Shown here: positions 1-9,263 of the stretch, in pieces
Numbering within the stretch: position 1 is the first letter of the stretch
How the letters are laid out: every line of letters starts with the position of its first letter
DNA from: an uncultured Ruminococcus sp.
Lineage (GTDB): Bacteria > Bacillota > Clostridia > Oscillospirales > Ruminococcaceae
DNA length: 64,000 bases
NCBI GenBank assembly: GCA_902780505.1
Contig: CACZFN010000017.1
Location: 62,001 to 126,000, forward strand
Direction: 5' to 3'
The notes under the pieces: model-generated
What the model saw: the letters and a program-made list of their open reading frames with translations, nothing else
What the model was told of the DNA's origin: nothing
Databases searched by the model: none
Made by a program: the position numbers and the translations under genes

Positions 1-2094
1 GTGTGCTGCGTAACCTGTACCGATATTATCCTCGCTCTCGTCATCTTCAAGTGTTGTGATGATATTGAACGGGTTAAGTCTGCCCGATGTGGCATTGCCG
101 ACATTTATGATCTTGCCGTGAAGTGTATGGGCAAGCTCGGTATACTCGTTTTCAGGATCAAGGATGAATATCTTGGCATCTTCGGAAGCCATATTTGTAA
201 GCAGGCTCTTTGTACCGTAGGATTTACCGGAACCCGACTTACCTATGATGACCATATTTGAGTTTACTCTTTCAGAATCCCTGCGGAAGAAGTCGATTAT
301 TACAGGAACACCGTCCTGAGTACCGAGCCTTATACCGCCGACGTCAGATACCCTCGCATATATCCACGGATACATACCCGCAACAGTATTTGAAGGCATA
401 CCGCGCCCGTCCTTCAGGAACGGATCATAAGCCGATATCTGCGAGCCTATAAAGCCCTCGATCTGTGCAAAATCAAGGCCGTTTAAACGCATACCCGTTT
501 CCTGCCAGATACGTCTTACAGTTTTCTTCATATCCGCAATAACAGGCAGGAAGGAATTCTTTACCCTTTCGGGGTTGCCCCATTCGCTCGTCTTTACAGA
601 GTCATACATTGTTATATATATGTTTACTGTAAGCAGTGTTTCATTATCCTGCTGCAAGGTCACAAGCAGGGTGCTGAGTGTTTCGATATGCGACTGCAAT
701 TCGATTATCTTTGAATCTATACCTGTAGAGCTTAGCTGCCCCCTCAACTCCTGAAGTGAACGGTCGATAGCCTTGATAGACCTCGTTCTTTCCATAGGGG
801 TGACTTTTACTACGACCTTGGTTGCGGGGACGGACATTACGCCCGCAAGCCACGCATCACCGACCTCCGAAGGATAGCCTACAACGCGCAGTTGGTGGGT
901 ATACACTTCGTTTATCATCGCCCTCTTTGAATTGAAGGTCACGCTTTCAGGCATAGCCCATTTTACATAATCTTCGGGATCTATCCGGTCTATTTCAGAT
1001 TCTTCAAAATCAAGTGTATTGGTATACTTTAAGAATATAGCAAGGTCCTTATCGGTCTCTATCCTGCGCACAACAAGCTCACCCTGTGTAAGAGTATTGA
1101 GGGCAGAATTTGTATCTATTATAAGCTGCCTTTTGTCTATATTGAAAAGCACGAGATAGTAAAAAGGCTGAATTACCTTGTTTTCTTCACAAAGCGAACG
1201 CATTTCGTTGATACGCTCGTATTGTATCTCAACTCTTGCCTTTAATTCTTCCTCGGTAAGGAAGCCTTTTTCGTAGGAGTTTTTAAGCGCATCAAGCTTA
1301 TCGTATTCCCGGTCAAGATACTCGGTATATACGATAGGCCTGTCGATCTTTACTATGTTTGCGGCATACTCGATCCTCAATGATCTGAGGATCTTGCCGA
1401 GCGCACCCTCTATAGATGCATTACGCCTATAAATGCTGAAAAAACGGAACTCAACGGGATCGATCTCAATGACCGTCCCGTAGTATTTTCCGTTATATTC
1501 CACAAAGCCGTCAGCTATACCTGTAAAAGGCATAACTTCATCGACATCTTTTTCATTGTGGTATGTGTCTTTATTATCAGATTTTTTCTTTTTCTTCTGC
1601 TTTGCCTTCTCCTGCCTTTTCTGCCAGATCGCATTTTTCTCCTCGTCAGTAAGCTTGTCACTGTCAAGAAGTTCGTCTTCTTCCTTTTTCTTCTTCTTTT
1701 CAGCCATCGCACTCTCTATGCTTTCGCGCAGAGAAACCTCGTCCTCAGGCTCAAACTTATCGGAGAAGAATTCATTCCACTTATCCCCCCGCCTGCCTTC
1801 GTGGTTCTTGTTGACAAGGTGTTTGTCGGAAAAAGTACGCCAGAAGCGTTTAGGCAGTGCAAGGTACTTGAGGATATTGAGCACCGATTTGAAATTCGGA
1901 ACTCCGTCAAGCCTTACAAGAAGTGTACCGCCGACCGCTATTATCCCTATGGCAATGTACAGCCTTCCCGGGATAGTAGAGAGGATAACAAGCCCTACGA
2001 GAGCAAGTGTGATGATACCGACAACAACGTCACCGATAGTCACTCCGCGGAATAATTCAATTTTTACTTTAGTTTTTCCGGGTATTAGTCTCAT
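1..2094 (-). CDS. VirB4-family conjugation ATPase with N-terminal PrgI-like domain (3' end outside window)
   Basis: The frame is open from an ATG at 2094 to the left edge: 698 codons, C-terminus missing. VirB4/TraE ATPases energise assembly and substrate transfer in type IV secretion. A Walker A motif, GKSGSGKS, is visible at residues 618-625 and is followed by NPF and DPENEY. Walker B and later motifs lie outside the window. The first ~90 residues (two hydrophobic stretches, then a GVPNFKSVLNILKYL-type segment) resemble the small membrane protein PrgI/TcpE, usually a separate gene just upstream of virB4. A Lys/Glu-rich stretch follows (about residues 130-175). It is last in the visible transfer operon, 45 bp after the VirB6-like gene. 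ATPase family is confident; the PrgI fusion is inferred from pattern. Confidence 0.87.
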   Translation of the reverse strand, partial: MRLIPGKTKVKIELFRGVTIGDVVVGIITLALVGLVILSTIPGRLYIAIGIIAVGGTLLVRLDGVPNFKSVLNILKYLALPKRFWRTFSDKHLVNKNHEGRRGDKWNEFFSDKFEPEDEVSLRESIESAMAEKKKKKEEDELLDSDKLTDEEKNAIWQKRQEKAKQKKKKKSDNKDTYHNEKDVDEVMPFTGIADGFVEYNGKYYGTVIEIDPVEFRFFSIYRRNASIEGALGKILRSLRIEYAANIVKIDRPIVYTEYLDREYDKLDALKNSYEKGFLTEEELKARVEIQYERINEMRSLCEENKVIQPFYYLVLFNIDKRQLIIDTNSALNTLTQGELVVRRIETDKDLAIFLKYTNTLDFEESEIDRIDPEDYVKWAMPESVTFNSKRAMINEVYTHQLRVVGYPSEVGDAWLAGVMSVPATKVVVKVTPMERTRSIKAIDRSLQELRGQLSSTGIDSKIIELQSHIETLSTLLVTLQQDNETLLTVNIYITMYDSVKTSEWGNPERVKNSFLPVIADMKKTVRRIWQETGMRLNGLDFAQIEGFIGSQISAYDPFLKDGRGMPSNTVAGMYPWIYARVSDVGGIRLGTQDGVPVIIDFFRRDSERVNSNMVIIGKSGSGKSYGTKSLLTNMASEDAKIFILDPENEYTELAHTLHGKIINVGNATSGRLNPFNIITTLEDDESEDNIGTGYAAH

Positions 2095-2138
2095 TTACCT
2101 GTTATCCTTTCTGCTGTAAGAAATGCGTTGATGATCGG

Positions 2139-5100
2139 TCAATGGTTGTTACCGAAGAAGTTACCGCCCTGATTCTGCGGGGGTGGCTGCGGGATAGGGT
2201 TATTCATCTGCTGATTTAGATTACGATTTGGCTGTACCCCTGCATTGCCGACCGGCGGTTGATTATTGTTGATAACACCGCCGCCATTATTGGGCAGGTT
2301 ATTGGCAGCACCCACAGGTCTGTTATTGTTGCCCATGCCGCCCTGATTCATATTCTGCGGTATGGGGTTATTCATCTGCTGATTTACGGGCTGCCCCTGT
2401 GCATTAACTCCAAATAATCTCTGTGTCTGCTTGCTATAGTTCCGGTTCATATTCTGATTTGGCTGAACCCTCGCATTGCCGTTCTGCGGTTGATTATTGT
2501 TGATAGCATTGTTACCGTTATTTGGCAGGTTATTGGCCACACCCGCAGGTCTGTTATTGTTGCCAAAGCCGCCCTGCTGCTGATTTACATTCTGATTTGG
2601 CTGAACTCTTGCATTGCCGATCTGCGGTTGATTATTGTTGATAGCATTGTTACCATTATTCGGCAGGTTATTGGCAGCGCCCGCAGGTCTGTTATTGTTG
2701 CCTACACCGCCCTGACGCTGCTGATTTACATTCTGATTTGGCTGAACTCTTGCATTACCAAACTGCGGTTGATTATTGTTGATAGCATTGTTACCGTTAT
2801 TCGGCAGGTTATTGGCAGCACCCGCAGGTCTGTTATTGTTGCCGACACCGCCCTGACGCTGCTGATTCTGCACAGGCTGATTGTTATTCGCATTTGCAGG
2901 TCTTGCGCCCTGAATATTCGCATTATTGCCGGGAAGAACATTTCCAGGAACGCCACCAACGCCCGGCTGTGCGCCCTGTCTATTAGGGTTTTGGTTATTA
3001 TTTCCTCCGCGACGATTATTCTGGCGCTGCTGTGCCTGATTACGGTTAACACCGAACATCCTCTGGAACTGCTGGTCATTAAGTGCGCGCTGCGGAGGAG
3101 GGTTACGGTTTACCCGTCCCTGCTGCTGCGGGGGCTGACCTTGCTGCATACCTACGCCCTGCTGCGGTGGCTGGCCTTGTTGCGGTGGCTGGCCTTGCTG
3201 CATCATGCCCATGCCGGCACCGATCTGATTGTTATTGTTCTGATCGCCCACAGGCTGCTGTTGCTGCTGTGCAATATTGCCCTGATTATCAGGCATATTG
3301 GGATCCATATTCGCTTCGTTGCCTTCGCCGCCATTGTTGTTATTGCCGCCGTTGTTGTTATCGCCGCCGCCGAAGGCTCCGCCTCCGCCCATAGGCGGCA
3401 GGTTATTGTTGTTGTCATCACCGTTGTTATTATTGTTATTATTGTTATTATTGCCGCCATTGAGACCAAGTGCATCCTGCATTGCTTCACCTGCATTATT
3501 AGGCATTTCGGGATTATCGTTGCCGTTATTGCCAAGTGCATTGTTCATATCCGGCAGGTTGCCGTTATTACCGCCTCCCGGGTTCAAGCCACCCATAGGT
3601 ATCTCAGGCGCTTTAAGATCTTTAAGAGGTTCAGCACCATTAGGATGTGCCTTGTTGTAATCATCCTGCTGCTTCTGTTGATTCTTCTGGCTCTGTTCAG
3701 GCGAACTGAGGATACTGTTATCCATAAAGTTCTCTGCCGAGCTGAGTCCGTGTTCTACCCACTTACCTGCGTTGGAAACCGCACCTGTAATAGGTCTGAA
3801 CGGGAGAGCCGCAACTCTGCCGGCAGTCTTGGCGACTGCGAGGCCCGCCTTAACAGGAGTAAGAGCCGCAGAAGTAACTGCACCCTCGAACTTGCTCTTT
3901 GCGGCAGCTGCTGCCTGCCCGATAGCACTGCCCTTGACAGCACTCGACATATCGCCCGCAAGGAGTGACTGGTGACCTGCCATATCCGCAAGGATACCGG
4001 TGAGTAGTCCGTTAGCCTTTTCGACTGCTTCAGTACCCGCCCATATCATTACTACCTTACCGATCATATCAAGAACTCCGCTTAGCGTCCCGCTTGGCAC
4101 AAGCTTCAGATCGGGGTTTATAACTATCGGTACATACACAAGGAACACACGCATTGAGATTACCGTCGCAAACACCGAGAACAGCTGGATAATAAACGCC
4201 GTGAGCCACTGTCTGTACTTACCGCCGTCATCAAGCGGTGATGCCGCGATTATAGGCGGTGCTATAAGGTACAGGAACAGAAGGTTAAATATACGTACTA
4301 TACAGTTCACTGCAATGATCGCCATATTCTTTATAAGCAGCATACCTGCAAAGTATACAACCACGTAGTTCATTCGTAAGATCCAAAGATTGAAATCCGA
4401 TTCTACTGTGGAAAGCTTATAAATACTCTTTTCACCGCTGTAATACGGCGCACGAAGGTTATCAAACAAACTCGGGTTCTTATCATAAGCAGGGTTTTTA
4501 GCTGCTGTTGTATCGCCCATGCCCATAGTACCTATAAGGAACAGTATCCTGTCAAGAGGAACATCCTGGTCTACACTTATCTTCTCCTTATCATAAGAAG
4601 GAAGTGCCTGGAAATTGCTGCCTGAAGAACGCAGAACCGTCATACAATGGTCAAGTGACCTTGCAACTCTGTCGTTATATGTATCAGAAGCAAGTTCCTG
4701 ATTGATATCTGCTGAATTATAGATTTCCTGAAGCACTGACTGCCAGGTATCTATTTGATTTCCGTTATCGTCCTTATCGTTATAATAATAGTTGAAAACT
4801 CCCGTTTCTTCAAGGTAGGCGAGGTCACCCCTGATTTCATTAAAGCAAGCATTTATATTATACCTGTTTTTATAGGAAGGGTTAAGTGAATAGTTACCTA
4901 CAGTATTGAAGATACGTGCCATAGCAGCGAACTGCTCGTCAGTAAATTCGATATGCGGATCATCACCGACAAGTGAATCTGCATTATCAAATACTTCGTT
5001 TACCGCATCCATAAGATAATCAGTAAAGGTAACACTTACAGTGATTATCAGGTTCATGCTGATAATTACCAGAATAGTACGCATAACGTTTCTGATTATC

Positions 5101-5417
5101 TGTCCATATGACTGTTTTACCTTATCGTCAAGGTCAAAGCTCTTTTTAATTACAGCCATTATAGCAAACACGAAAACCAGAACTATACCGATAGCCGCCA
5201 TACCCCAGTAGATATTCTGGATGGTCTTGTTATTGAAGAATATGTTCACAAGGTTTTCGGGCTGCCCCTGATACTCAGCATCATCTATGCCGGAGAATAC
5301 ATTAAAGAGCTTCTGCAACCACGATAAAATCAGACAAAACAGTATTTCAACCGCATAGAATATCTCACCTATAAGATTTTCTATGGCTTCTACAATGCCG
5401 TCTACAATACTGCCCAT
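2139..5417 (-). CDS. VirB6/TrbL-like channel protein with long Asn/Gln-rich tail
   Basis: 1092 aa. The first ~480 residues carry about six or more hydrophobic segments (around residues 15-35, 70-90, 110-135, 350-390, 405-435 and 450-470), the layout of VirB6/TrbL inner-membrane channel components. From about residue 590 the protein is low complexity, dominated by Asn, Gln, Gly and Pro. It includes an Asn run and three tandem units of 46-47 residues (about residues 840-990), with a diverged fourth unit nearer the C-terminus. The tail is far longer than family members need. It lies 3 bp after the preceding gene, so it is probably translationally coupled. The role in DNA transfer follows from VirB4 and VirD4 in the same operon; the function of the tail is unknown. 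Confidence 0.8.
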   Translation of the reverse strand: MGSIVDGIVEAIENLIGEIFYAVEILFCLILSWLQKLFNVFSGIDDAEYQGQPENLVNIFFNNKTIQNIYWGMAAIGIVLVFVFAIMAVIKKSFDLDDKVKQSYGQIIRNVMRTILVIISMNLIITVSVTFTDYLMDAVNEVFDNADSLVGDDPHIEFTDEQFAAMARIFNTVGNYSLNPSYKNRYNINACFNEIRGDLAYLEETGVFNYYYNDKDDNGNQIDTWQSVLQEIYNSADINQELASDTYNDRVARSLDHCMTVLRSSGSNFQALPSYDKEKISVDQDVPLDRILFLIGTMGMGDTTAAKNPAYDKNPSLFDNLRAPYYSGEKSIYKLSTVESDFNLWILRMNYVVVYFAGMLLIKNMAIIAVNCIVRIFNLLFLYLIAPPIIAASPLDDGGKYRQWLTAFIIQLFSVFATVISMRVFLVYVPIVINPDLKLVPSGTLSGVLDMIGKVVMIWAGTEAVEKANGLLTGILADMAGHQSLLAGDMSSAVKGSAIGQAAAAAKSKFEGAVTSAALTPVKAGLAVAKTAGRVAALPFRPITGAVSNAGKWVEHGLSSAENFMDNSILSSPEQSQKNQQKQQDDYNKAHPNGAEPLKDLKAPEIPMGGLNPGGGNNGNLPDMNNALGNNGNDNPEMPNNAGEAMQDALGLNGGNNNNNNNNNNGDDNNNNLPPMGGGGAFGGGDNNNGGNNNNGGEGNEANMDPNMPDNQGNIAQQQQQPVGDQNNNNQIGAGMGMMQQGQPPQQGQPPQQGVGMQQGQPPQQQGRVNRNPPPQRALNDQQFQRMFGVNRNQAQQRQNNRRGGNNNQNPNRQGAQPGVGGVPGNVLPGNNANIQGARPANANNNQPVQNQQRQGGVGNNNRPAGAANNLPNNGNNAINNNQPQFGNARVQPNQNVNQQRQGGVGNNNRPAGAANNLPNNGNNAINNNQPQIGNARVQPNQNVNQQQGGFGNNNRPAGVANNLPNNGNNAINNNQPQNGNARVQPNQNMNRNYSKQTQRLFGVNAQGQPVNQQMNNPIPQNMNQGGMGNNNRPVGAANNLPNNGGGVINNNQPPVGNAGVQPNRNLNQQMNNPIPQPPPQNQGGNFFGNNH

Positions 5418-5420
5418 TTT

Positions 5421-6383
5421 TTATCTCACTCTCAATCTCTTTCTTGCCATTACCATATATACCACCGCAGCAATGATCACTGCTGCTGCGAGTGCACCAA
5501 ACCACAGGCCCTGTCTGTCAAGATAGAACTTTATCTGAAATCCTTTTTCAAAAGTATTGCCTGCATCATCAGTTACTGTGAGCTGATAGCTGCCCGGCAT
5601 TTTAATAACACCGCTTGATGAAAGGGAATAGTCTTTGCCGTCTTTAAGCAGCGAAACAAGATCACCTTCCTCGATCCCCGAAACGGTTACAGCCCCCTTG
5701 GCTTTATCGTTTTCACCGACTCCTTCAAGCTTTACAGCGGGCGGTGTATGGTCAACAATGACCTTCAGGCCATATTCAACGCCTGACGCCTTGCAGCGAT
5801 AGGATATCTGGTACTGCCCTTCCTTTTTCATTTTCACTATCTTGTTTTCAGGAAGATTCTGTGCTTCGTCTTCTATCGTCACCTCGGTAAGTTCAAAGCC
5901 GTCGGGTATCTGATAGGAATTAAGGAGCCCCGTCTTTTCAGCAACTATAGTAAAGGTAAACAGCTGTGTTTCCGAGTCGACACCTCTCACCACAAGCGAA
6001 TAGCTGCCATACTGAAAAATGTCATTATAATCAACATCCTCAAGCAGCGTACCGTCAAGGTAAAGTTCAGCCGTAACGCCGTTATCAACAGATATCGACA
6101 CGGGATCCCTTGTGATCATTCCGTCAGCGACGTTTGATGATACAGTCTGCCCGCCGCTGTCAGGAACAGTATATATATACATATTCTGTTCATAATCGTA
6201 GTTGACGCCATCAGTTACCCTGACTACACTCTGCTGATTTGATGATTCTTCATCACTGTCAGATGTGTATACAGGCTCACCCGTAAAGACATCGACCTCT
6301 CCCTCGTAGTCCATATCAACCCCCGCAGCTGATGCAGAGATCACTAAGGACAGCGGGAACGCGAGCAGCTTAGCTACAAACAT
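5421..6383 (-). CDS. Secreted/membrane-anchored Ig-like protein in transfer operon
   Basis: About 320 aa, not recognised as a named family. A hydrophobic N-terminus ending in SASAAG looks like a signal peptide. The middle is beta-rich with Ig-like features (a DHTPPAVKLEG segment and a DDAGNTF segment). A C-terminal hydrophobic helix (AALAAAVIIAAVVYMV) is followed by a basic tail. The expected topology is an extracytoplasmic domain tethered by a C-terminal anchor, which suits a surface component of the transfer machine. The start could be the GTG at 6386 or the ATG at 6383; AAAGGA lies 6-9 nt upstream. It sits between the VirD4 and VirB6-like genes with very short gaps, so it belongs to the operon. 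Confidence 0.7.
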   Translation of the reverse strand: MFVAKLLAFPLSLVISASAAGVDMDYEGEVDVFTGEPVYTSDSDEESSNQQSVVRVTDGVNYDYEQNMYIYTVPDSGGQTVSSNVADGMITRDPVSISVDNGVTAELYLDGTLLEDVDYNDIFQYGSYSLVVRGVDSETQLFTFTIVAEKTGLLNSYQIPDGFELTEVTIEDEAQNLPENKIVKMKKEGQYQISYRCKASGVEYGLKVIVDHTPPAVKLEGVGENDKAKGAVTVSGIEEGDLVSLLKDGKDYSLSSSGVIKMPGSYQLTVTDDAGNTFEKGFQIKFYLDRQGLWFGALAAAVIIAAVVYMVMARKRLRVR

Positions 6384-6406
6384 CACGTAATTTCCTTTCG
6401 CCTTGA

Positions 6407-8428
6407 TTATTCTGCTTTTCCAAGCACTATATCATTTCTTTCCTCAAGATCGTAGTATACCTCGTCAGCCTTGAACATATGGCTTCTGAGTTCGCCCATA
6501 TCCATAGTACCCATTTTATAGTAAGGGCACAGGTAACTCGGCGTATACTTTGTTTTCAGAGGGAAGTTACCAAAGGTAACGATAATTGCATTACCTGTAG
6601 ATTCTTTATTATTGAGCATCTGGAGCTCACTCGGATAAATAAGCGGCCTTACCTGCGTCTGGCTTGAAAGGTTGATATCGCCTTCCTTGCCGCCGATAGC
6701 AGAAGAAGTGCTGGCAGTTCTTACTGTCATATTACCGCAAAGCTTTGAAAATTCTTCACAGGTACCGATATCATTGGAACCGATAAACATTTTCATACCG
6801 CAGTTGGATTTGACGATATCCGCAACTTCATTACCGTAAACATTTGAAAGCTGCGAATATGACTGAACGACCATATTGAACCATATCTTTCTTGAACGGC
6901 CAACGGTTATCATCTTGTCAAATTTCTCGATCTTCGGCATATTACCGAACTCATCGAGGATAAAGTAAACATTTCTCGGGAGAGAAAGGTCTTCTCTTGC
7001 TGAAGCGACTTTGATAAGTGCCTTATACATACAAAGGATAAACACAGCCGCAAGCCCGTGACGTGTATCCTTTTCATCAGGTATCTTCATAAACAGTGCT
7101 GTAGGTCTTTCAGCGAATGATGCCGCATCCACATCCGTAGCGCTTGTCAGGCCGCAAAGACCGCGGTCATTGAACATATTGAGCTTATCAAACGTAATGG
7201 ACATATATGACGAAAGCGTCGTATCCGCCGCCGAAAGCACCTGACGCGACAGTGTATACGCCTGTGAAAGCTTGCTTCTGCCGTTAAAGTAATCCTTCAG
7301 TGCCGCAAACTCGTTTTCAGAGTTTGTAAGTGCTTTATTGATATTAAAGAAGTTGAACTTCTCTTTAGTCATACCAAGCCTCGGATCCTCAGAATCCTCA
7401 AGCATTGCAAGGCAGGTAGACATTATAATTGAACGTGCGCCCTTTTCCCAGACAGGATCCTTTTCGTTTTCAACAGGGCAGATAACCGATACAAGGTCAT
7501 TAAGATCTTCGTACATTTCATCATATATCTGCTGTCTTGTTACCGCAACATCGTCCTGGCAATGTGAAGCGTCGGCGTAAGCCTTGCCGCGCCACTCGAA
7601 CCACATAGAACCTTCATCGGCATCACCGTCAGGTCTTGCAAGGTCAGGATAATCGTTCATACTGTCACGGTGGGCGATTATACCCTTGCCCGCATCGACA
7701 TAATCCTGATACATATCCCAGATATCACCAAGCGGGTTCCACCGGCTTGAAGAATAAGTATCACGGAGGTCAAGAAGAAGAACATTATATCCTCTCTCCT
7801 TCAGGAACTTTGAATGAAGCGAGAAAAGCTCACCTTTAGGATCCGTCATTATCATCGACGAACCGCAGGCAGTAGCACCGAGCAGCTGGATCATAGGGTT
7901 TATAAATGTAGTGGTTTTACCTGAACCTGTAGCACCTATGATAAGCGAATGTGCGCCGGAAAGGAAGTTTACGTGCATATTCCCGCTCTTGTCAACAACA
8001 GCACGCACGGGTATACCGTCTTTTTTGCACTCACCAAGGTCCTTATAATCATGCTCAGGGAAGTATTTATCCCTTTCCTTTTCTGTAAGGAACCGGCTGT
8101 TTTCAAGGCTTCCCTGAACGACATCTATCTTGCCTTTTTTACCGAGAAGCCCCTTGCCCGTACCGAGCATAAGGTCAAGGTTATTGCTTGAAAAGAGCCA
8201 TATTATGCCGATAGCCACAACGCCCGCAAAGCCTATGAGCCACGTTTCTTTTTCGATAAAGTAATGCGGGTGTACCTTGAAATCCTTAGTGCCGAAAGCC
8301 ACAATATAATCCATAAGGGTACGGATACCAAAGCCCCCGATTATCAGAATAACAAGGGCTATGATTATATTCTTGACTATCTTTCCTTTCGGAAGGTCTT
8401 TAAAAAACTCTATGATCGCTGCTTTCAA
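6407..8428 (-). CDS. VirD4/TraG-type conjugative coupling protein
   Basis: 673 aa. Two N-terminal membrane segments (residues ~18-37 and 63-79) precede a cytoplasmic ATPase domain with Walker A GATGSGKT (165-172) and a Walker B-type strand FILDEFGNMPKIEKF. The family couples the relaxosome to the type IV channel and pumps DNA or protein substrates. A Glu/Asp-rich insert lies at about residues 250-310. The likely start is TTG at 8428, with GGGTG 9-10 nt upstream and no ATG near the N-terminus in frame. Length and motif order are normal for the family. It follows the pilin gene after a 237-bp gap that contains a dispersed inverted-repeat element. Confidence 0.92.
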   Translation of the reverse strand: MKAAIIEFFKDLPKGKIVKNIIIALVILIIGGFGIRTLMDYIVAFGTKDFKVHPHYFIEKETWLIGFAGVVAIGIIWLFSSNNLDLMLGTGKGLLGKKGKIDVVQGSLENSRFLTEKERDKYFPEHDYKDLGECKKDGIPVRAVVDKSGNMHVNFLSGAHSLIIGATGSGKTTTFINPMIQLLGATACGSSMIMTDPKGELFSLHSKFLKERGYNVLLLDLRDTYSSSRWNPLGDIWDMYQDYVDAGKGIIAHRDSMNDYPDLARPDGDADEGSMWFEWRGKAYADASHCQDDVAVTRQQIYDEMYEDLNDLVSVICPVENEKDPVWEKGARSIIMSTCLAMLEDSEDPRLGMTKEKFNFFNINKALTNSENEFAALKDYFNGRSKLSQAYTLSRQVLSAADTTLSSYMSITFDKLNMFNDRGLCGLTSATDVDAASFAERPTALFMKIPDEKDTRHGLAAVFILCMYKALIKVASAREDLSLPRNVYFILDEFGNMPKIEKFDKMITVGRSRKIWFNMVVQSYSQLSNVYGNEVADIVKSNCGMKMFIGSNDIGTCEEFSKLCGNMTVRTASTSSAIGGKEGDINLSSQTQVRPLIYPSELQMLNNKESTGNAIIVTFGNFPLKTKYTPSYLCPYYKMGTMDMGELRSHMFKADEVYYDLEERNDIVLGKAE

Positions 8429-8483
8429 CTTGTAAATTCACCCGCTTTGAAATATTGATTGATAGCTGACTGATAGCTTTTCA

Positions 8484-8558
8484 TTAAGGCAATACCGCGC
8501 AGCCCGGTGCGTCAGGTACACAGTGGTGTCAGCCACAGGTCGTGCGGTATTGCCTTGA
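8484..8558. repeat. Dispersed inverted-repeat element, copy A (75 bp)
   Basis: The ends are 17-bp near-perfect inverted repeats: TTAAGGCAATACCGCGC on the left, and on the right the complement of TCAAGGCAATACCGCAC. The interior is unrelated to the other copies. Related elements lie at 22665-22843, 61715-61805 and 62438-62504, and a partial one at 12355-12395. The pattern resembles a small non-autonomous mobile element or REP-like hairpin. It sits inside the transfer operon between the pilin and VirD4 genes and could act as an RNA hairpin there. Confidence 0.65.
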
Positions 8559-8665
8559 TATAAAAAGGTCTTTATAAGGCTATCTGCCGCAAAGGTACAA
8601 GCCAATGCGGCACATAGCTGACAGATATTAACGAACTGCTTTGCCCTCTTTTAAAAACGCCCTGA

Positions 8666-9010
8666 TTATTTCTTCTTTGAAGCAGAATTCATCCAGTCGT
8701 TAAGGAGAGGTGAAGCGATCCTGAGAACAACTACAAGAATGAAGATAAGCGAGAAGCCTATGATAGCACTCAGGCTTACACAGAACACGCCGCCGACTGC
8801 CGCAACAAGCGGGATAAGTACATTGAGCACCTGATTTACAAGCCCGATAATAGGTTCTGTAACCTTATCAAGGTCAGCGTCGGGGTTATTCTTCTTCTTT
8901 GTTGTTGTTGTTTCTGCAAATGCTGTAAGCATTGCCATCTGTGCTGCGCCAGCTGCGCCCATTGCCTTAGCTGTCATAAGCATAAGCTTTCTTTTAACTG
9001 AATTCTTCAT
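8666..9010 (-). CDS. VirB2/TrbC-like pilin
   Basis: 114 aa. The long basic signal sequence ends near AMLTAFA. A short charged stretch rich in Thr, Lys and Asn follows, then two hydrophobic helices separated by a tight turn (about residues 55-80 and 82-102) and a basic C-terminus. This is the size and topology of VirB2/TrbC-type conjugative pilins, which are trimmed and assembled into the pilus or surface conduit. AGGAGG lies 6-8 nt before the ATG. The gene sits between a small unknown gene and VirD4 in the transfer operon. Pilin identity rests on size, topology and context, not on a sequence motif. Confidence 0.68.
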   Translation of the reverse strand: MKNSVKRKLMLMTAKAMGAAGAAQMAMLTAFAETTTTKKKNNPDADLDKVTEPIIGLVNQVLNVLIPLVAAVGGVFCVSLSAIIGFSLIFILVVVLRIASPLLNDWMNSASKKK

Positions 9011-9032
9011 TTCAAAAACCTCCTAAAGTAAG

Positions 9033-9242
9033 TTAAAGAACTTTTTTGTTATCCTTAACCGCCGCCGGGGCAGTCAACTCTCTGCGCCTCGTCTGGGGCT
9101 CAGGCTCAACGCCTGTTCGCTTAACTCTTTCTCTGTTAAGCATTTTAACTGTCTTCACCATGTTTTCCACTGTCATCGCAGGGGCCCTCGGCATCTGTCC
9201 GCCAAGCCCCACAAGAGCAGCTTCGATCTGCATTTCATTCAT
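9033..9242 (-). CDS. Small protein of unknown function in transfer operon
   Basis: 69 aa from the ATG at 9242 (a GTG three bases earlier is also possible); AGGAG lies about 10 nt upstream. It is soluble, without a signal peptide or membrane helix. The N-terminal half looks helical; the C-terminal half is basic and Pro-rich (PEPQTRRREL). No family recognised. It lies 21 bp after the ECF sigma gene and 22 bp before the pilin gene, so it is co-transcribed with both. Its position suggests a regulatory or assembly role, but nothing in the sequence proves that. Confidence 0.6.
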   Translation of the reverse strand: MNEMQIEAALVGLGGQMPRAPAMTVENMVKTVKMLNRERVKRTGVEPEPQTRRRELTAPAAVKDNKKVL

Positions 9243-9263
9243 CACGATCCATCTCCTAAGGGT

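Noticed and set aside
2300..2900. Regular direct repeats resembling a CRISPR array
   Set aside because: Units are 138-141 bp with almost no variable spacer and lie in frame within a coding region; no cas genes are present.
2490..3968. 492-aa Ile/Val-rich open frame on the plus strand
   Set aside because: It is the reverse reading of Asn/Gln-rich codons of the VirB6-like tail (AAT/CAA give ATT/TTG). Repeats in it mirror the real gene.
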